Part shown: positions 1 to 8,006 of the stretch, piece after piece
Position numbering within the stretch: position 1 is the stretch's first letter
Layout: the number at the start of each line of letters is the position of its first letter
Origin: a virus
Reading direction: 5' to 3' (one strand)
IMG/VR virus record: IMGVR_UViG_3300007276_000116
Coordinates: 1 to 38,497 of that record
DNA: 38,497 nucleotides
Made by a program: the position numbers and the translations under genes
The notes under the pieces: model-generated
Seen by the model: the letters and a program-made list of their open reading frames with translations, nothing else
Told to the model about the DNA's origin: nothing
The model's database searches: none

Positions 1-172
1 CTGCGATCTTGGATATACTCAGTTCTAAAATGGCATTTTCAGCCCTATGTATGATAGATAACTGCCTTTCATGTTCTGCCTCAAGTCTCTCTAAATCTTC
101 TTCAAGACCTTGGATTGCAGTGTGCATATTGCGATTAATGCTATTGAAGTTTCTCATCGTGAAAATGTTCAT
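1..172 (-). CDS. Partial gene, coiled-coil protein of unknown function (runs off the left edge)
   Basis: An open frame starts at an ATG at 172 and continues through the window edge, so only the first 57 residues are visible. It opens MNIFTMRNFNSI and then becomes rich in Glu, Leu and Arg (LEEDLERLEAEHERQL), with the heptad-like spacing of a short coiled coil. An AAGAGA sequence about eight bases upstream is a plausible ribosome binding site. A second ATG at 157 (MRNF) is an alternative start. It lies 12 bases after the preceding gene in the same direction, so it is probably part of the replication operon. I do not recognise the family. Confidence 0.5.
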   Translation of the reverse strand, partial: MNIFTMRNFNSINRNMHTAIQGLEEDLERLEAEHERQLSIIHRAENAILELSISKIA

Positions 173-184
173 GAATAGGTTCTC

Positions 185-604
185 TTATTGGTTAGATGGT
201 TTAGTTAGTCTTTCTGATTCCATTATGGCTTGCTTGATATAACAAGCCGCATCAAGGAGTTCTTCGTAAAGGTCCTGTAATGGACTTCTACCATTGAATG
301 TTTGTAATGGTACGCCATAGCTTTTAATGCCCATGATCATACGTTCAGTCATGTCTTTCATGACCTCAGGAACAACATTCTGTGACTCTGGGTTGGTCAC
401 TGGTTCTGGTTGAACTGGCTGGCCTATTTCAGGTGAACTTGATACCTCTACAGGTGGACCCCAGCAACCTAAGATTGAGAGACGGACATCATCATTAGCA
501 TCCTTAAAGCTGGAGGTTTCTAGATCTATAAAATAATAATCACCGACATAGATACCCTTAGTATCGCCAGTCCAACTTAATAATTTTTGTTTACTGGTAG
601 CCAC
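185..604 (-). CDS. Small phage protein with a MazG-like C-terminal motif
   Basis: 139 residues from a GTG start at 604, preceded by a strong AGGAGG eight bases upstream. The N-terminal half is unremarkable; residues about 55-75 form a Pro/Glu/Ser-rich linker. The C-terminal part reads KSYGVPLQTFNGRSPL followed by DLYEELLDAACYIKQAI, a pattern I associate with small phage proteins annotated as MazG-like or dNTP pyrophosphohydrolase-like. The usual metal-binding ExxE helix is represented only by the YEELLDA segment, so enzymatic activity is uncertain. The start overlaps the end of the exonuclease gene by 28 bases, implying coupled translation. Family assignment is from motif resemblance only. 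Confidence 0.55.
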   Translation of the reverse strand: MATSKQKLLSWTGDTKGIYVGDYYFIDLETSSFKDANDDVRLSILGCWGPPVEVSSSPEIGQPVQPEPVTNPESQNVVPEVMKDMTERMIMGIKSYGVPLQTFNGRSPLQDLYEELLDAACYIKQAIMESERLTKPSNQ

Positions 605-1434
605 GGGGCAACCTCCTGTTTGTTAAAGTTATATTCAGTATCACGACAGATTCGAGCTACTTGTGCTTGAACTATTGCTGCAGATTCACCCAGACCAGCC
701 TTCACGAAACATGAAACGACTGTGGCCCAAGGTGTTGGACTAGGAACTTTGCCCCAGCGGTCGATGGTTACACCCTTACGTGCACCTGATTTGAAGGTGT
801 GTTCATAGGGTTCCCACATGATTTGTTCTTTGAGCATTTCTTCAGCAGTTTCCATTCCTACTGCGGGACATCCAGAGTACCCATCTGTTACATCCCCAGC
901 TAAGGTCTGCATAAGGTGGAAGTTGTCTGCATACTCCTCAGTGACTATCCAAGGTTGTACATCTTTAGCTGGATTGAATAACCAGCAAGGTATGGTCTTC
1001 ATGTCTTTGTCTTCAGATATTATGATCTTCCTGTACTCAGGCCAATAGGACTCATTAGTAGCAAGGATTCCCATAACATCGTCAGCTTCAAGAGTGTCCA
1101 TCAGTATGACCTCATAATGCTCACGTAGAGCATTCTTGATGTAGTCCAAACCCTCTGGTTTATCAGTCTTGTTACGATTGAACTTGTACGTTGGAAGTAC
1201 ACCCTTTCTCCAGTTGATCTTGTCCGTTATACACAGCACTGCCATGTCCAACTTAAGCTCTTTTGTAATGGCATCCACACGATCACGTACAACACCAATA
1301 GCCGCATCAGCGTCCATAGCTTTGAAGATAAAGGTGTTACCATTTTGGAGTGTTACTGGATGGGTACATGCTGCAGCAGCTTGGAAGACGAAGATATCAA
1401 GGTCGAAGAGACCCAGCTTTTTAACTTTAGACAT
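577..1434 (-). CDS. T7 gp6-like 5'-3' exonuclease (FEN/PIN family)
   Basis: 285 residues, close to the 300 of T7 gp6. It would degrade 5' ends of duplex DNA, remove RNA primers and support phage recombination. The N-terminus has the family's first acidic motif (GLFDLDIFVF). DTLEADDVMG around residue 113 and ISEDKDMKTIPCWLFNP around residues 139-155 carry the conserved acidic metal ligands. A later LAGDVTDGYSG matches the helix-turn segment with further Asp ligands. ATG at 1434 has AGGAAA seven bases upstream. It follows the DNA polymerase by 19 bases, the gene neighbourhood seen in T7-type replication modules. Confidence 0.92.
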   Translation of the reverse strand: MSKVKKLGLFDLDIFVFQAAAACTHPVTLQNGNTFIFKAMDADAAIGVVRDRVDAITKELKLDMAVLCITDKINWRKGVLPTYKFNRNKTDKPEGLDYIKNALREHYEVILMDTLEADDVMGILATNESYWPEYRKIIISEDKDMKTIPCWLFNPAKDVQPWIVTEEYADNFHLMQTLAGDVTDGYSGCPAVGMETAEEMLKEQIMWEPYEHTFKSGARKGVTIDRWGKVPSPTPWATVVSCFVKAGLGESAAIVQAQVARICRDTEYNFNKQEVAPWLPVNKNY

Positions 1435-1453
1435 TAGTGGTTTCCTATTTTGG

Positions 1454-3481
1454 TTAGTGTGTTTCTTTCCAGTTGGCCCCTATGTTGAAGTCAGTATCTA
1501 ACTGACAACTAAAGTTGAAGCGTTCCTGTACATTTCTCATTGCTGTTTGGTATAGCTCACCAAAGTGCTCTGCTATTTCTCGTGTCCTACAAGCTATTTG
1601 GACTTCATCGTGTACCCATGCACATTGCATAAAGTCACCGTCAAGACCATGTTTGTAGCCAGCTTCAAGAGCGAGACGTTCACCTTCAACAATCCATGCT
1701 TTACATATGAGAGCACCCATACCTTGCAGTTTGGTGTTCAATGCAGCGTGTCCACTTCTAGTGAATATCTTTCGACCATCCAGACCACGTATGAAACCTT
1801 GTTCCTTGTGGAGGAGTTTGCAGTCGTCTATGAGTAGCTTAAGAGCAGGTAGTCCTTTCATGAATTTCTTCTGGACTTGCTCACCCTTCATTGTGTTACA
1901 CAAAACGTCACGTAGCTTACTTGAGAGTCTTAGAGGTGGTTTAGAGGGTAACTGTCTGCCCCTGAAGTTGTTGATTCGAGCTAGGACTTTGAGGTGTAGC
2001 CCCTTAGCCTTCCAGCCAAGATATTCCTCTTCAGACCATCCAATTTGTGATCCTGTAAGTTCAGGTCCACATCCGTATAAAAATGCATATATAAAGGTTT
2101 TTGCTTCGTTTCTGGTCATTAAACCAGCGGCTTTTTGATTGGCTACATGTATATCACCATTCAACACAGTGTCTATATAAGCACCATCATCATAGATAGC
2201 CATAGCTTCTGCTAGACATCTAAGCTCAAGGCCAGATGCATCAGAACCAAATAGTACCCAACCATCTGGAACCGTGAATAACTCACGACACTCAGAGCCA
2301 TATGTAGCACTACAGGAAGGAACCTGTGCCACATTAGGAAAACTATGTGTTGCTCTACCTGTTACTGCCCCGTTTGGGTTAATAGAACCACGTATGTACC
2401 CGTCACGATGTACAACATTTAACCAAGCCTGTTTCCCGTCAGATAATTGACCCAAGCGTTTCTGTAATAAGAACCACTCAGCCATTAAAGCAGCCTCAGG
2501 GAATTTCATCTTGTTAAGTATTGTCTCATCAACCTTGGCTTCACCACTGGGGGTAAACTCCATAGGCTCCCACCCTCTCGCTTTAAGCACTCTAATAATA
2601 TGCAAGCGTGATGAGGGATTGAAGTCTACCCATGTGATCTTAGTGAACTTAGCCCCAATGACCCTTGAGGGTGTTAGTGGGTTCTTGTAATTCAAGGTAC
2701 GTGTAGGTTCTACCAACCCATCAGACTTATACCAGCCATTGAAAGTGTTAATCAATTGGTCGTAGATGATCTCTCTACGTGCTGATAGTACTGCAAGTAA
2801 AGACTGAGCCTTACGTTCATCAAACTTGAAACCATTACGCTCTTGATCTGCTAATAACCAAGCAGCTTCATGTTCTAATGTAATAGACTCGCTATAGTTT
2901 AAGTTTTTAATCTGTCTCTCAAGACGCAGGAACAACTCAGTGTTCACTCTGACATCTTGTAAACAGTACTCACCCATCATCGCTGTGAAGGTACTCCCCT
3001 TCCAGCGGGGATCTCGTTTAGGATTCTTAACTGAAGGATCATATACGGGCTGTGCAGGGTCCATCACGGGATGGTATTGCATCTTCAACTGCCCACCCAA
3101 ACGGATACCCCAAGCCTCAAGTGAATGAGAACCATACAGGTATCCCAGTTTATATGGCTTACCACCATCTATATCTTTAATGTTGGACCACACGAGACGT
3201 GTAGCCACTAATGTATCGAAGATCTTGTCTTTAGGCAGGGACTTACCTGTAAGCTTCTTAATGACAGGGTGATCGTATTTGATTAAATTATGACCTATGA
3301 GAAGGTCAGCATTCATTAACTTTTCAACACCGTCCTCAAGTGTACCTTGAGTGTTCATTACTAGAAGGTCAGCGTATAAAGACTCTTCCATTGTGTCCAC
3401 ATCTTGTATTGCTATACAGTGCAGAATAGTCACTTCATCAAGTAGACCATCTGTTTCAATGTCCCATGCATATCTAGCCAT
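1454..3481 (-). CDS. T7 gp5-like family A DNA polymerase with 3'-5' exonuclease
   Basis: 675 residues. The proofreading domain has ExoI (AWDIETDGLL, D7/E9), ExoII (LIGHNLIKYDHPV) and ExoIII (YCLQDVRVNTELF). The polymerase domain has motif A (LFGSDASGLELR), motif B (NEAKTFIYAFLYGCG) and motif C (CAWVHDEVQIA), so all catalytic residues look intact. The stretch between GWYKSDG and FNPSSR, where T7 gp5 carries its thioredoxin-binding loop, is about 37 residues against roughly 70 in T7 as I remember it, so the processivity-clamp site may be reduced or absent. The ATG at 3481 overlaps the helicase stop codon by one base (TAATG), so the two are translationally coupled. Confidence 0.96.
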   Translation of the reverse strand: MARYAWDIETDGLLDEVTILHCIAIQDVDTMEESLYADLLVMNTQGTLEDGVEKLMNADLLIGHNLIKYDHPVIKKLTGKSLPKDKIFDTLVATRLVWSNIKDIDGGKPYKLGYLYGSHSLEAWGIRLGGQLKMQYHPVMDPAQPVYDPSVKNPKRDPRWKGSTFTAMMGEYCLQDVRVNTELFLRLERQIKNLNYSESITLEHEAAWLLADQERNGFKFDERKAQSLLAVLSARREIIYDQLINTFNGWYKSDGLVEPTRTLNYKNPLTPSRVIGAKFTKITWVDFNPSSRLHIIRVLKARGWEPMEFTPSGEAKVDETILNKMKFPEAALMAEWFLLQKRLGQLSDGKQAWLNVVHRDGYIRGSINPNGAVTGRATHSFPNVAQVPSCSATYGSECRELFTVPDGWVLFGSDASGLELRCLAEAMAIYDDGAYIDTVLNGDIHVANQKAAGLMTRNEAKTFIYAFLYGCGPELTGSQIGWSEEEYLGWKAKGLHLKVLARINNFRGRQLPSKPPLRLSSKLRDVLCNTMKGEQVQKKFMKGLPALKLLIDDCKLLHKEQGFIRGLDGRKIFTRSGHAALNTKLQGMGALICKAWIVEGERLALEAGYKHGLDGDFMQCAWVHDEVQIACRTREIAEHFGELYQTAMRNVQERFNFSCQLDTDFNIGANWKETH

Positions 3482-5121
3482 TAGAATTCCTCTGATTTGT
3501 TATTAAAGTTAGCCTCCTCTGTTGTTAATTGTGGGAGTTCATAAAGGCATCCTGTTGCACTGTCGTAGCCAAGTTTAATGACCGTTCCAGTAGATTGACC
3601 CGTGTAGCGATCTTTGAGCACACGGAAGGATGTTGTGGTTTTCTCAACCTGACAGGCAGCTTGCTGGTTACGCTCCATGCCAAACATGAAGTAACTCCAA
3701 TAGCCAATAGCCCTACTGCCTTTGAATTGACGGATGGTCACTCGACCTCCTTCCTCATGAGATTTGCCCTCAGGAGTCGTAAGGTGAGATATAACGTGAA
3801 AGATGAGGCCCATGCGTTGACCTAAGCCAGCGAGTTCACTCATGATGTTTTCTAACTCAGTCTTCTCATCACGGTCACCACCTGTTGCCATTGCGGTCAA
3901 GTGATCTATGAAGAAGTGCTTCACGCCTTTCTCAGCTAGATATATGATTTTAGGCTTCAGTGATTCCCATTGAGTTATCCCAAATGCGTTATACATTGTG
4001 AGGTTCTCCTCTAACCTAGGGTCCATCAGGGTGTTTCTAAGATCCTCAGTAGTCCATCGAGGTTCTTCACCTTCAAGATTAGGTATGTGGAACTGCTTAC
4101 CCGCTATCTTGCCACCTATTCTCTTAGCGGTTTCAACGGGCATCTGCTCCAAATAAAATACCCCCACTGGCACATTAAGTACTAGACAGTCGTATGCTAT
4201 TTGTTGAGTAAAGAAGTCAGTCTTACCCATACCTGTACCCGCACCTAATGTGTATATCTCAGCAGGTCTGCGACCATATGTGCACTTAGTTAGCGTGGGT
4301 AGAAACCAAGGTGCTCCCATTAGCGTTGGCTTCAGAGCTTCTTCCATTATGTCTGACATAGATACAAGACCATCAGGTTTGTATTCCTTGGCATTCCACA
4401 TGGCATTGATAAGTTCTTCAGTACGTCCTGCTAAGAGCATTTCGTTGGCATCTTTTAAAGGTAAAGACATCAGCTTCACATTCTTACCCATGAGCAGATC
4501 AGCACACTCAATAGCAGCTATCTGCCCTACTTCATCCATATCAAAGCAGAGAAGAATCTCTTCAAAGTTACTGAGGTATTCGAGGTTTGTTGCTATTACT
4601 TTCTTTGCGGAACTAACACCGTTGGGGAGGCTAACTACTGGATACTTATTAGACTGTACTTGAGACATTGTGAGCATATCAATTTCACCCTCAACAATGA
4701 CAATCTTACGACCACCTGAGAAGAGATGCATACCCACTAGAGGCTTTTCTTCAAGACTCCCAATGACCCTAAAGTCTTTGTCACGAGTCCTAATTTTCTG
4801 AGCTACATATGTACCATCTGCGAGCTTAACGTCACACGCTTGGGCTGTCTCATTATTGTATTGGATGATCTTATAACCGTACTTCTTACATGTTTCCTCG
4901 CGGATACCACGCTTACGTAGTGCTGTGCTTTCTCCTAGTATGGGGCTAAAGGTCTTAGATGTTTGGTTGGTGGGTTTGTATACGACACCTCCTGTAGGTG
5001 ATTCTTTGTGTTCACAACCAGCAGAATAACAGTGAGCATGACCATCATCGTATCGAGCTAAGTTATTCTTTGAACCGCATGCGGGGCATGACTCTTTGTA
5101 TAAATAGCCTGATTCTGACAT
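3481..5121 (-). CDS. T7 gp4-like primase-helicase
   Basis: 546 residues (T7 gp4A has 566), a bifunctional replisome protein that makes RNA primers and unwinds DNA as a hexamer. A zinc-binding domain is seen at residues 12-36 (C12, C15, C31, C36). A Toprim primase domain follows, with KIVIVEGEIDML and LLCFDMDEVGQ carrying the catalytic acidic residues. The RecA-like helicase domain has Walker A GAGTGMGKTDFF and a Walker B-like HFFIDHL. ATG at 5121 is preceded by AAGGTGAG. It sits between RusA and the DNA polymerase, so the core replisome genes are contiguous. Confidence 0.96.
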   Translation of the reverse strand: MSESGYLYKESCPACGSKNNLARYDDGHAHCYSAGCEHKESPTGGVVYKPTNQTSKTFSPILGESTALRKRGIREETCKKYGYKIIQYNNETAQACDVKLADGTYVAQKIRTRDKDFRVIGSLEEKPLVGMHLFSGGRKIVIVEGEIDMLTMSQVQSNKYPVVSLPNGVSSAKKVIATNLEYLSNFEEILLCFDMDEVGQIAAIECADLLMGKNVKLMSLPLKDANEMLLAGRTEELINAMWNAKEYKPDGLVSMSDIMEEALKPTLMGAPWFLPTLTKCTYGRRPAEIYTLGAGTGMGKTDFFTQQIAYDCLVLNVPVGVFYLEQMPVETAKRIGGKIAGKQFHIPNLEGEEPRWTTEDLRNTLMDPRLEENLTMYNAFGITQWESLKPKIIYLAEKGVKHFFIDHLTAMATGGDRDEKTELENIMSELAGLGQRMGLIFHVISHLTTPEGKSHEEGGRVTIRQFKGSRAIGYWSYFMFGMERNQQAACQVEKTTTSFRVLKDRYTGQSTGTVIKLGYDSATGCLYELPQLTTEEANFNNKSEEF

Positions 5122-5130
5122 ATGCTCACC

Positions 5131-5511
5131 TTAATTGTGGTCCTCAAGGAACTTTGCGTAATTGCGTTCACTGCAGTTGTAAATTTGAATGTAATAACCA
5201 ACTTCATCTTCATCTTTTGTGACAAATTTGTTAGCTGACATACGGACTACTTTGTTGTCGTTGAATGACGGGATGTGTCTTTGCAACATATCTAAAAGTG
5301 GTTTCCAAATGTTATCTAAATCTGATGAGCGTCTGCGAAATATGACATCTGCGTGGACATTGATTGGCTTACTAAAGTCAATGGACGACAAGTCAGGTAA
5401 CATACGGCCTGCTTGTGCTGTCCATTTTCTATACTTAGCTGAATCAATCTTTCGTCCCAAATGCATTTCATTCGTTGAGAATGGTTTAATGTTTAGACGA
5501 AATATTTCCAT
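5131..5511 (-). CDS. RusA-like Holliday junction resolvase
   Basis: 126 residues, the usual RusA size. It would cut branched DNA intermediates of phage recombination and replication before packaging. The signature is RRRSSDLDNIWKPLLDMLQ, whose paired Asp residues (DLDN) match the RusA catalytic motif, followed by FNDNKVVRMSANK, matching the conserved D-x-x-V segment. The start two bases after the SSB stop has no strong Shine-Dalgarno, suggesting coupling to SSB translation. In T7 this position is taken by the unrelated gp3 endonuclease I, so one resolvase type appears to have replaced another. Confidence 0.88.
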   Translation of the reverse strand: MEIFRLNIKPFSTNEMHLGRKIDSAKYRKWTAQAGRMLPDLSSIDFSKPINVHADVIFRRRSSDLDNIWKPLLDMLQRHIPSFNDNKVVRMSANKFVTKDEDEVGYYIQIYNCSERNYAKFLEDHN

Positions 5512-5513
5512 AG

Positions 5514-6092
5514 TTAGAAGTCATCATCTGCGGTAAGGGGACCAGAGTTATCTGACTCATCAAAAGAGGGACTGCCTTCTTCTGATTCATAACCATCACC
5601 TTCACCAAACGTAGGACCAGAGTCACTACTACCTGCATAGACTTCAGCATGCTTAACTTGGCAGTGGGTGGGTTGTAATGAGATAAATGCAGTGCCTTTG
5701 TATTCAGAGATGTAGAATGCAAAGTTTACGTTGAGGATTGTGCCACCCGTAAGGTTTGGTACATCAACGATGGGTTTCATATTCATGTCCCATAATTTAA
5801 ACGGACGTTCACCCTCTTTGAATTCTTTAATCTTAAATGTGAATACAATTGTCCCATCATCTTGACGTTTGTATGGACGTTTCTGAGGTGAAGGTTTAGC
5901 ACCAATCTCTGCAGCGGCAGCCTCTAATGTCTTATCAACAGCAGCAGCTAATTGATCAGCAACACTACCTGAAAGTGATGCATCAAATTTATAGACAGCA
6001 CCATCATATGTGTCAGGTTTCTGGATGTTTACGTACTGATTTAAAACGAGGTCTTTAAGATCTCTCTTAGCGTGAATAATTTTGTAAGCCAT
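5514..6092 (-). CDS. T7 gp2.5-like single-stranded DNA-binding protein
   Basis: 192 residues. The central part (VFTFKIKEFKEGERPFKLWD, then a beta-rich GGTILNVNFAFYI) resembles the OB-fold of T7 gp2.5-type SSBs. The last 40 residues are dominated by Asp, Glu, Ser and Gly and end in TADDDF, the acidic tail with a terminal aromatic residue that gp2.5 uses to contact the polymerase and helicase. ATG at 6092 follows AAGGAGTCATT. First member of the contiguous replication block SSB, RusA, primase-helicase, polymerase, exonuclease. Confidence 0.85.
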   Translation of the reverse strand: MAYKIIHAKRDLKDLVLNQYVNIQKPDTYDGAVYKFDASLSGSVADQLAAAVDKTLEAAAAEIGAKPSPQKRPYKRQDDGTIVFTFKIKEFKEGERPFKLWDMNMKPIVDVPNLTGGTILNVNFAFYISEYKGTAFISLQPTHCQVKHAEVYAGSSDSGPTFGEGDGYESEEGSPSFDESDNSGPLTADDDF

Positions 6093-6101
6093 AATGACTC
6101 C

Positions 6102-6161
6102 TTATTGTTTGTTGGGGTTTGTGAAGTGAACGACACCGTGGTCATCAACATAATATTTCAT
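6102..6161 (-). CDS. Possible 19-residue micro-ORF ahead of the SSB gene
   Basis: A 20-codon frame reads MKYYVDDHGVVHFTNPNKQ and stops nine bases before the SSB start. It has a good ribosome binding site (AAAGGAAT, about seven bases before the ATG), and its end overlaps the region supplying the SSB Shine-Dalgarno. It fills the only gap between the upstream HTH-like gene and SSB. It may be a real small protein or a leader peptide that couples ribosomes to SSB. Nothing else supports function. Confidence 0.4.
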   Translation of the reverse strand: MKYYVDDHGVVHFTNPNKQ

Positions 6162-6190
6162 AGGGGATTCCTTTCTTCTGTAGTAAGGGT

Positions 6191-6748
6191 TTAGCTCATC
6201 AAGGTCTCTTCAAGCTCAATGACAGCTTCAGTCAACTCAGATAATGCTGTCTGATATTCAGGACTTTCATCAATGCATGCGATAGCAAGGACTGTGTCCA
6301 TAGCTCCTGTGACTGTGTCGATAGGTCCACGGAACTTATTCCTAATGCGTAATTCAATAACGCTTGAGTCCACGAATATCTTCTTTGCTTTAGCAATAGC
6401 TAATGCGTCACGTTCTTCTTGGTCTTGTTCAGCTTTCTCCATCTCGTCACATCTCTTAAGTATTGCCCAGCGCATCGCTACTAAATCAGAGACCATTTTG
6501 TGATCAGTTAGATTCTTGACTGAGTCAACTTGATAACGACCAGAGTCAACGTCAGCTAGCGCCAAGAACGCTCTTGATTTCTTGTAAGGACCTAGCAGTC
6601 CAGTTAAGCGTTTAAGAGCGTTGTCGTGTTTCTGGATGGTGCTTAGGGGGGTATCTAAAAGGATTGATACTTCTTCCACATTGTGGTCTTCCCGTAAACG
6701 TAGAAACATCAATGCGCGTTGTTTTTTAATTGTGTGCTTGTTATCCAT
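6191..6748 (-). CDS. Unknown protein with an N-terminal HTH-like segment
   Basis: 185 residues; I do not recognise a family. Residues 10-45 (RALMFLRLREDHNVEEVSIL and then STIQKHDNALKRL) look like a helix-turn-helix: a helix, a turn with hydrophobic spacing, and a recognition-like helix. The middle is a charged helix rich in Glu, Gln and Lys. The C-terminus is a Glu-rich helix. ATG at 6748 has GGAG about eight bases upstream. It is the first gene after a terminator and a candidate phage promoter, so it leads the replication operon and may be a regulator or a replication accessory protein. Confidence 0.6.
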   Translation of the reverse strand: MDNKHTIKKQRALMFLRLREDHNVEEVSILLDTPLSTIQKHDNALKRLTGLLGPYKKSRAFLALADVDSGRYQVDSVKNLTDHKMVSDLVAMRWAILKRCDEMEKAEQDQEERDALAIAKAKKIFVDSSVIELRIRNKFRGPIDTVTGAMDTVLAIACIDESPEYQTALSELTEAVIELEETLMS

Positions 6749-6784
6749 CTTTCGTACTCCGTAAAATTAAGTGGGTGTTTGTTG

Positions 6785-6799
6785 TCTGATGGTCAGGGG
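6785..6799 (-). promoter_or_regulatory. Candidate phage RNA polymerase promoter ahead of the replication operon
   Basis: The minus strand carries CCCCTGACCAT followed by CAGA, directly downstream of the parB terminator and 37 bases before the next gene. The same 11 bases occur at 11388-11398, and a close variant (TCACTGACCAT) at 8007-8017. In both other copies ACCAT continues as AGGA or AGAG, giving ACCATAGG, which resembles the ACTATAGG core of T7-family promoters. A further shared block (CCACTTAATTT) lies downstream in the 6.8 and 11.4 kb copies. Assignment to the split polymerase is inference. Confidence 0.4.
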
Positions 6800-6802
6800 C
6801 AT

Positions 6803-6845
6803 AAAAAAAGACCCACTAGGGGCCTCTTTAACTGAGTGAGTCTTT
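6803..6845 (-). terminator. Rho-independent terminator after the parB-like gene
   Basis: Read on the minus strand, AAAGACTCACT and AGTGGGTCTTT form an 11-bp stem with one G-T wobble around a 17-base loop, followed by a run of T. It begins two bases past the stop codon of the parB-like gene and separates it from the replication operon. Confidence 0.8.
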
Positions 6846-6846
6846 C

Positions 6847-7872
6847 TTAGAATTCTAAAGCGAGGTCAGACAGGATAAGCAACAAATCGTTTTTCTTTGC
6901 GGGACTCAATAAGCTAAACATTGTGACGATAGAAGAACTAGCTTCATCATCATTAGATATTACTCCAAGAGCAGGAGATTCTACCTGTTGCATTTTAACC
7001 TTAGGTTTTTTTGCAACACTCTCTTTGGTTTCCCAAGGATTCTCTACAGGAGTCACTGAAGTACAATGAGTGAATACGCTGGTGGGTTCTTCAGACTGTT
7101 GCATTTGCGTCACTGACGTTTTTGCAACACCTTCAACTTCAGATTCTTCAGACTGTTGCATTTGCGTCACTGACGTTTTTGCAACACCTTCAACTTCAGA
7201 TTCTTCAGACTGTTGCATTTGCGTCACTGACGTTTTTGCAACACCTAAGATTCTATTCACTGTAGCAACATCACAACATACAATATCTGCAATATCACGC
7301 TGGGAATGACCATCTACATCAAACTTCAGTATATCCATGTCACGTGTAGACTTTAGACGACCACGTAGAATACTTGTTTGTCGTTCATAGGTGCGTGAAG
7401 AACAATTGACAGCCTTCATAATAGCTTTCTTGTTAAGTTGATATCTGTTGTGCATGAACATCATCTTTTCAGCGTCAAGTATCGCATTGATAGCAGACTT
7501 AATATCATTCTGCTGACGTTTTAGCCCATGTGATCCATTAACACCCGCAGCAGCAATAACAGCTTCACCTATTGTGTCGTACTGTACGTAGTCAACATCT
7601 ACAACTTCGAGGTCTAAGTGAGATACGTCTGGTGCATCTTCCTCATCCTTAAATAAATCTGAAGCTAGCCACTCTATAGCTCGCAGTCTATGGAACCCGT
7701 CGATTGGGACCAGCTTGTCACTTCCCTTGATAGCAGCTACCAGTGGTTTGTGTTGGAATGCACCTGTATCAGCATATATATACGCTAGTTCTCTCACATG
7801 GTGCATAGACTCTCCTAGAACACGCAATTGAGTAGGAGCTTGAAGGTCGATTGTTTTCATTAGTATTTTCAT
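6847..7872 (-). CDS. ParB-like DNA-binding protein carrying embedded palindromic repeats
   Basis: 341 residues from the ATG at 7872, chosen because AGGGA lies about eight bases upstream; an in-frame ATG 14 codons earlier lacks such a site. Residues about 20-100 are a ParB/sulfiredoxin-type N-terminal domain with the signature VPIDGFHRLRAIEWLA. A helix-turn-helix follows (HSQRDIADIVCCDVATVNRI, near residues 187-206). Immediately after it the protein has three tandem 19-residue units (GVAKTSVTQMQQSEE plus SEVE) and a fourth diverged unit (VAKKPKVKMQQ). Each unit encodes a 31-bp DNA palindrome. Family members bind centromere sites for DNA partition or act as regulators. No ParA partner is visible. 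It has its own promoter upstream and a terminator downstream, so it is a single-gene unit. Confidence 0.82.
   Translation of the reverse strand: MKILMKTIDLQAPTQLRVLGESMHHVRELAYIYADTGAFQHKPLVAAIKGSDKLVPIDGFHRLRAIEWLASDLFKDEEDAPDVSHLDLEVVDVDYVQYDTIGEAVIAAAGVNGSHGLKRQQNDIKSAINAILDAEKMMFMHNRYQLNKKAIMKAVNCSSRTYERQTSILRGRLKSTRDMDILKFDVDGHSQRDIADIVCCDVATVNRILGVAKTSVTQMQQSEESEVEGVAKTSVTQMQQSEESEVEGVAKTSVTQMQQSEEPTSVFTHCTSVTPVENPWETKESVAKKPKVKMQQVESPALGVISNDDEASSSIVTMFSLLSPAKKNDLLLILSDLALEF
6987..7017 (-). repeat. Diverged 31-bp palindrome inside the parB-like gene
   Basis: Same 31-bp layout as the other sites: outer arms GTTGCA/TGCAAC and T-rich spacers. The inner palindrome is AACCT-T-AGGTT instead of CGTCA-C-TGACG. 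Both versions are perfect inverted repeats, so five positions on one arm changed together with their partners. It encodes VAKKPKVKMQQ, aligned without gaps to VAKTSVTQMQQ of the tandem copies. Confidence 0.8.
7098..7242 (-). repeat. Three tandem copies of a 31-bp nested palindrome in the parB-like gene
   Basis: Sites at 7098-7128, 7155-7185 and 7212-7242 are identical and spaced exactly 57 bp, which is 19 codons. Each reads, on the plus strand, GTTGCA-TTTG-CGTCA-C-TGACG-TTTT-TGCAAC: a 6-bp outer inverted repeat and a 5-bp inner one around a single central base, separated by four non-pairing bases on each side. The tandem array lies directly downstream of the helix-turn-helix codons. The same element recurs outside the gene at 8350-8380 and 8406-8436, so it is a DNA signal rather than only a protein repeat. 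Confidence 0.9.
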
Positions 7873-8006
7873 TTTGATTAATCCCTGACTATTAGAAGAA
7901 AAAAGAAAGAACATTTAGATACATTAAGATACTTAAGGTATTCATTAGGGCATCTATATGTAGTTACATGTTGTTGTTGTTAATAAGAGTTAGTAATTCT
8001 TACTCT

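Noticed and set aside
7098-7242. CRISPR array
   Set aside because: Units are exactly identical in repeat and spacer (57-bp tandem duplication), lie in frame in a protein gene, and no cas genes are present.
7070-7309. Plus-strand open frame across the parB repeat array, with its own tandem protein repeat
   Set aside because: It is a reverse-strand shadow of the 57-bp repeat, with no ribosome binding site, inside a well-supported gene on the other strand.
7873-7914. Longer ParB-like protein starting at 7914
   Set aside because: The extra 14 residues have no ribosome binding site, whereas the ATG at 7872 has AGGGA at good spacing.
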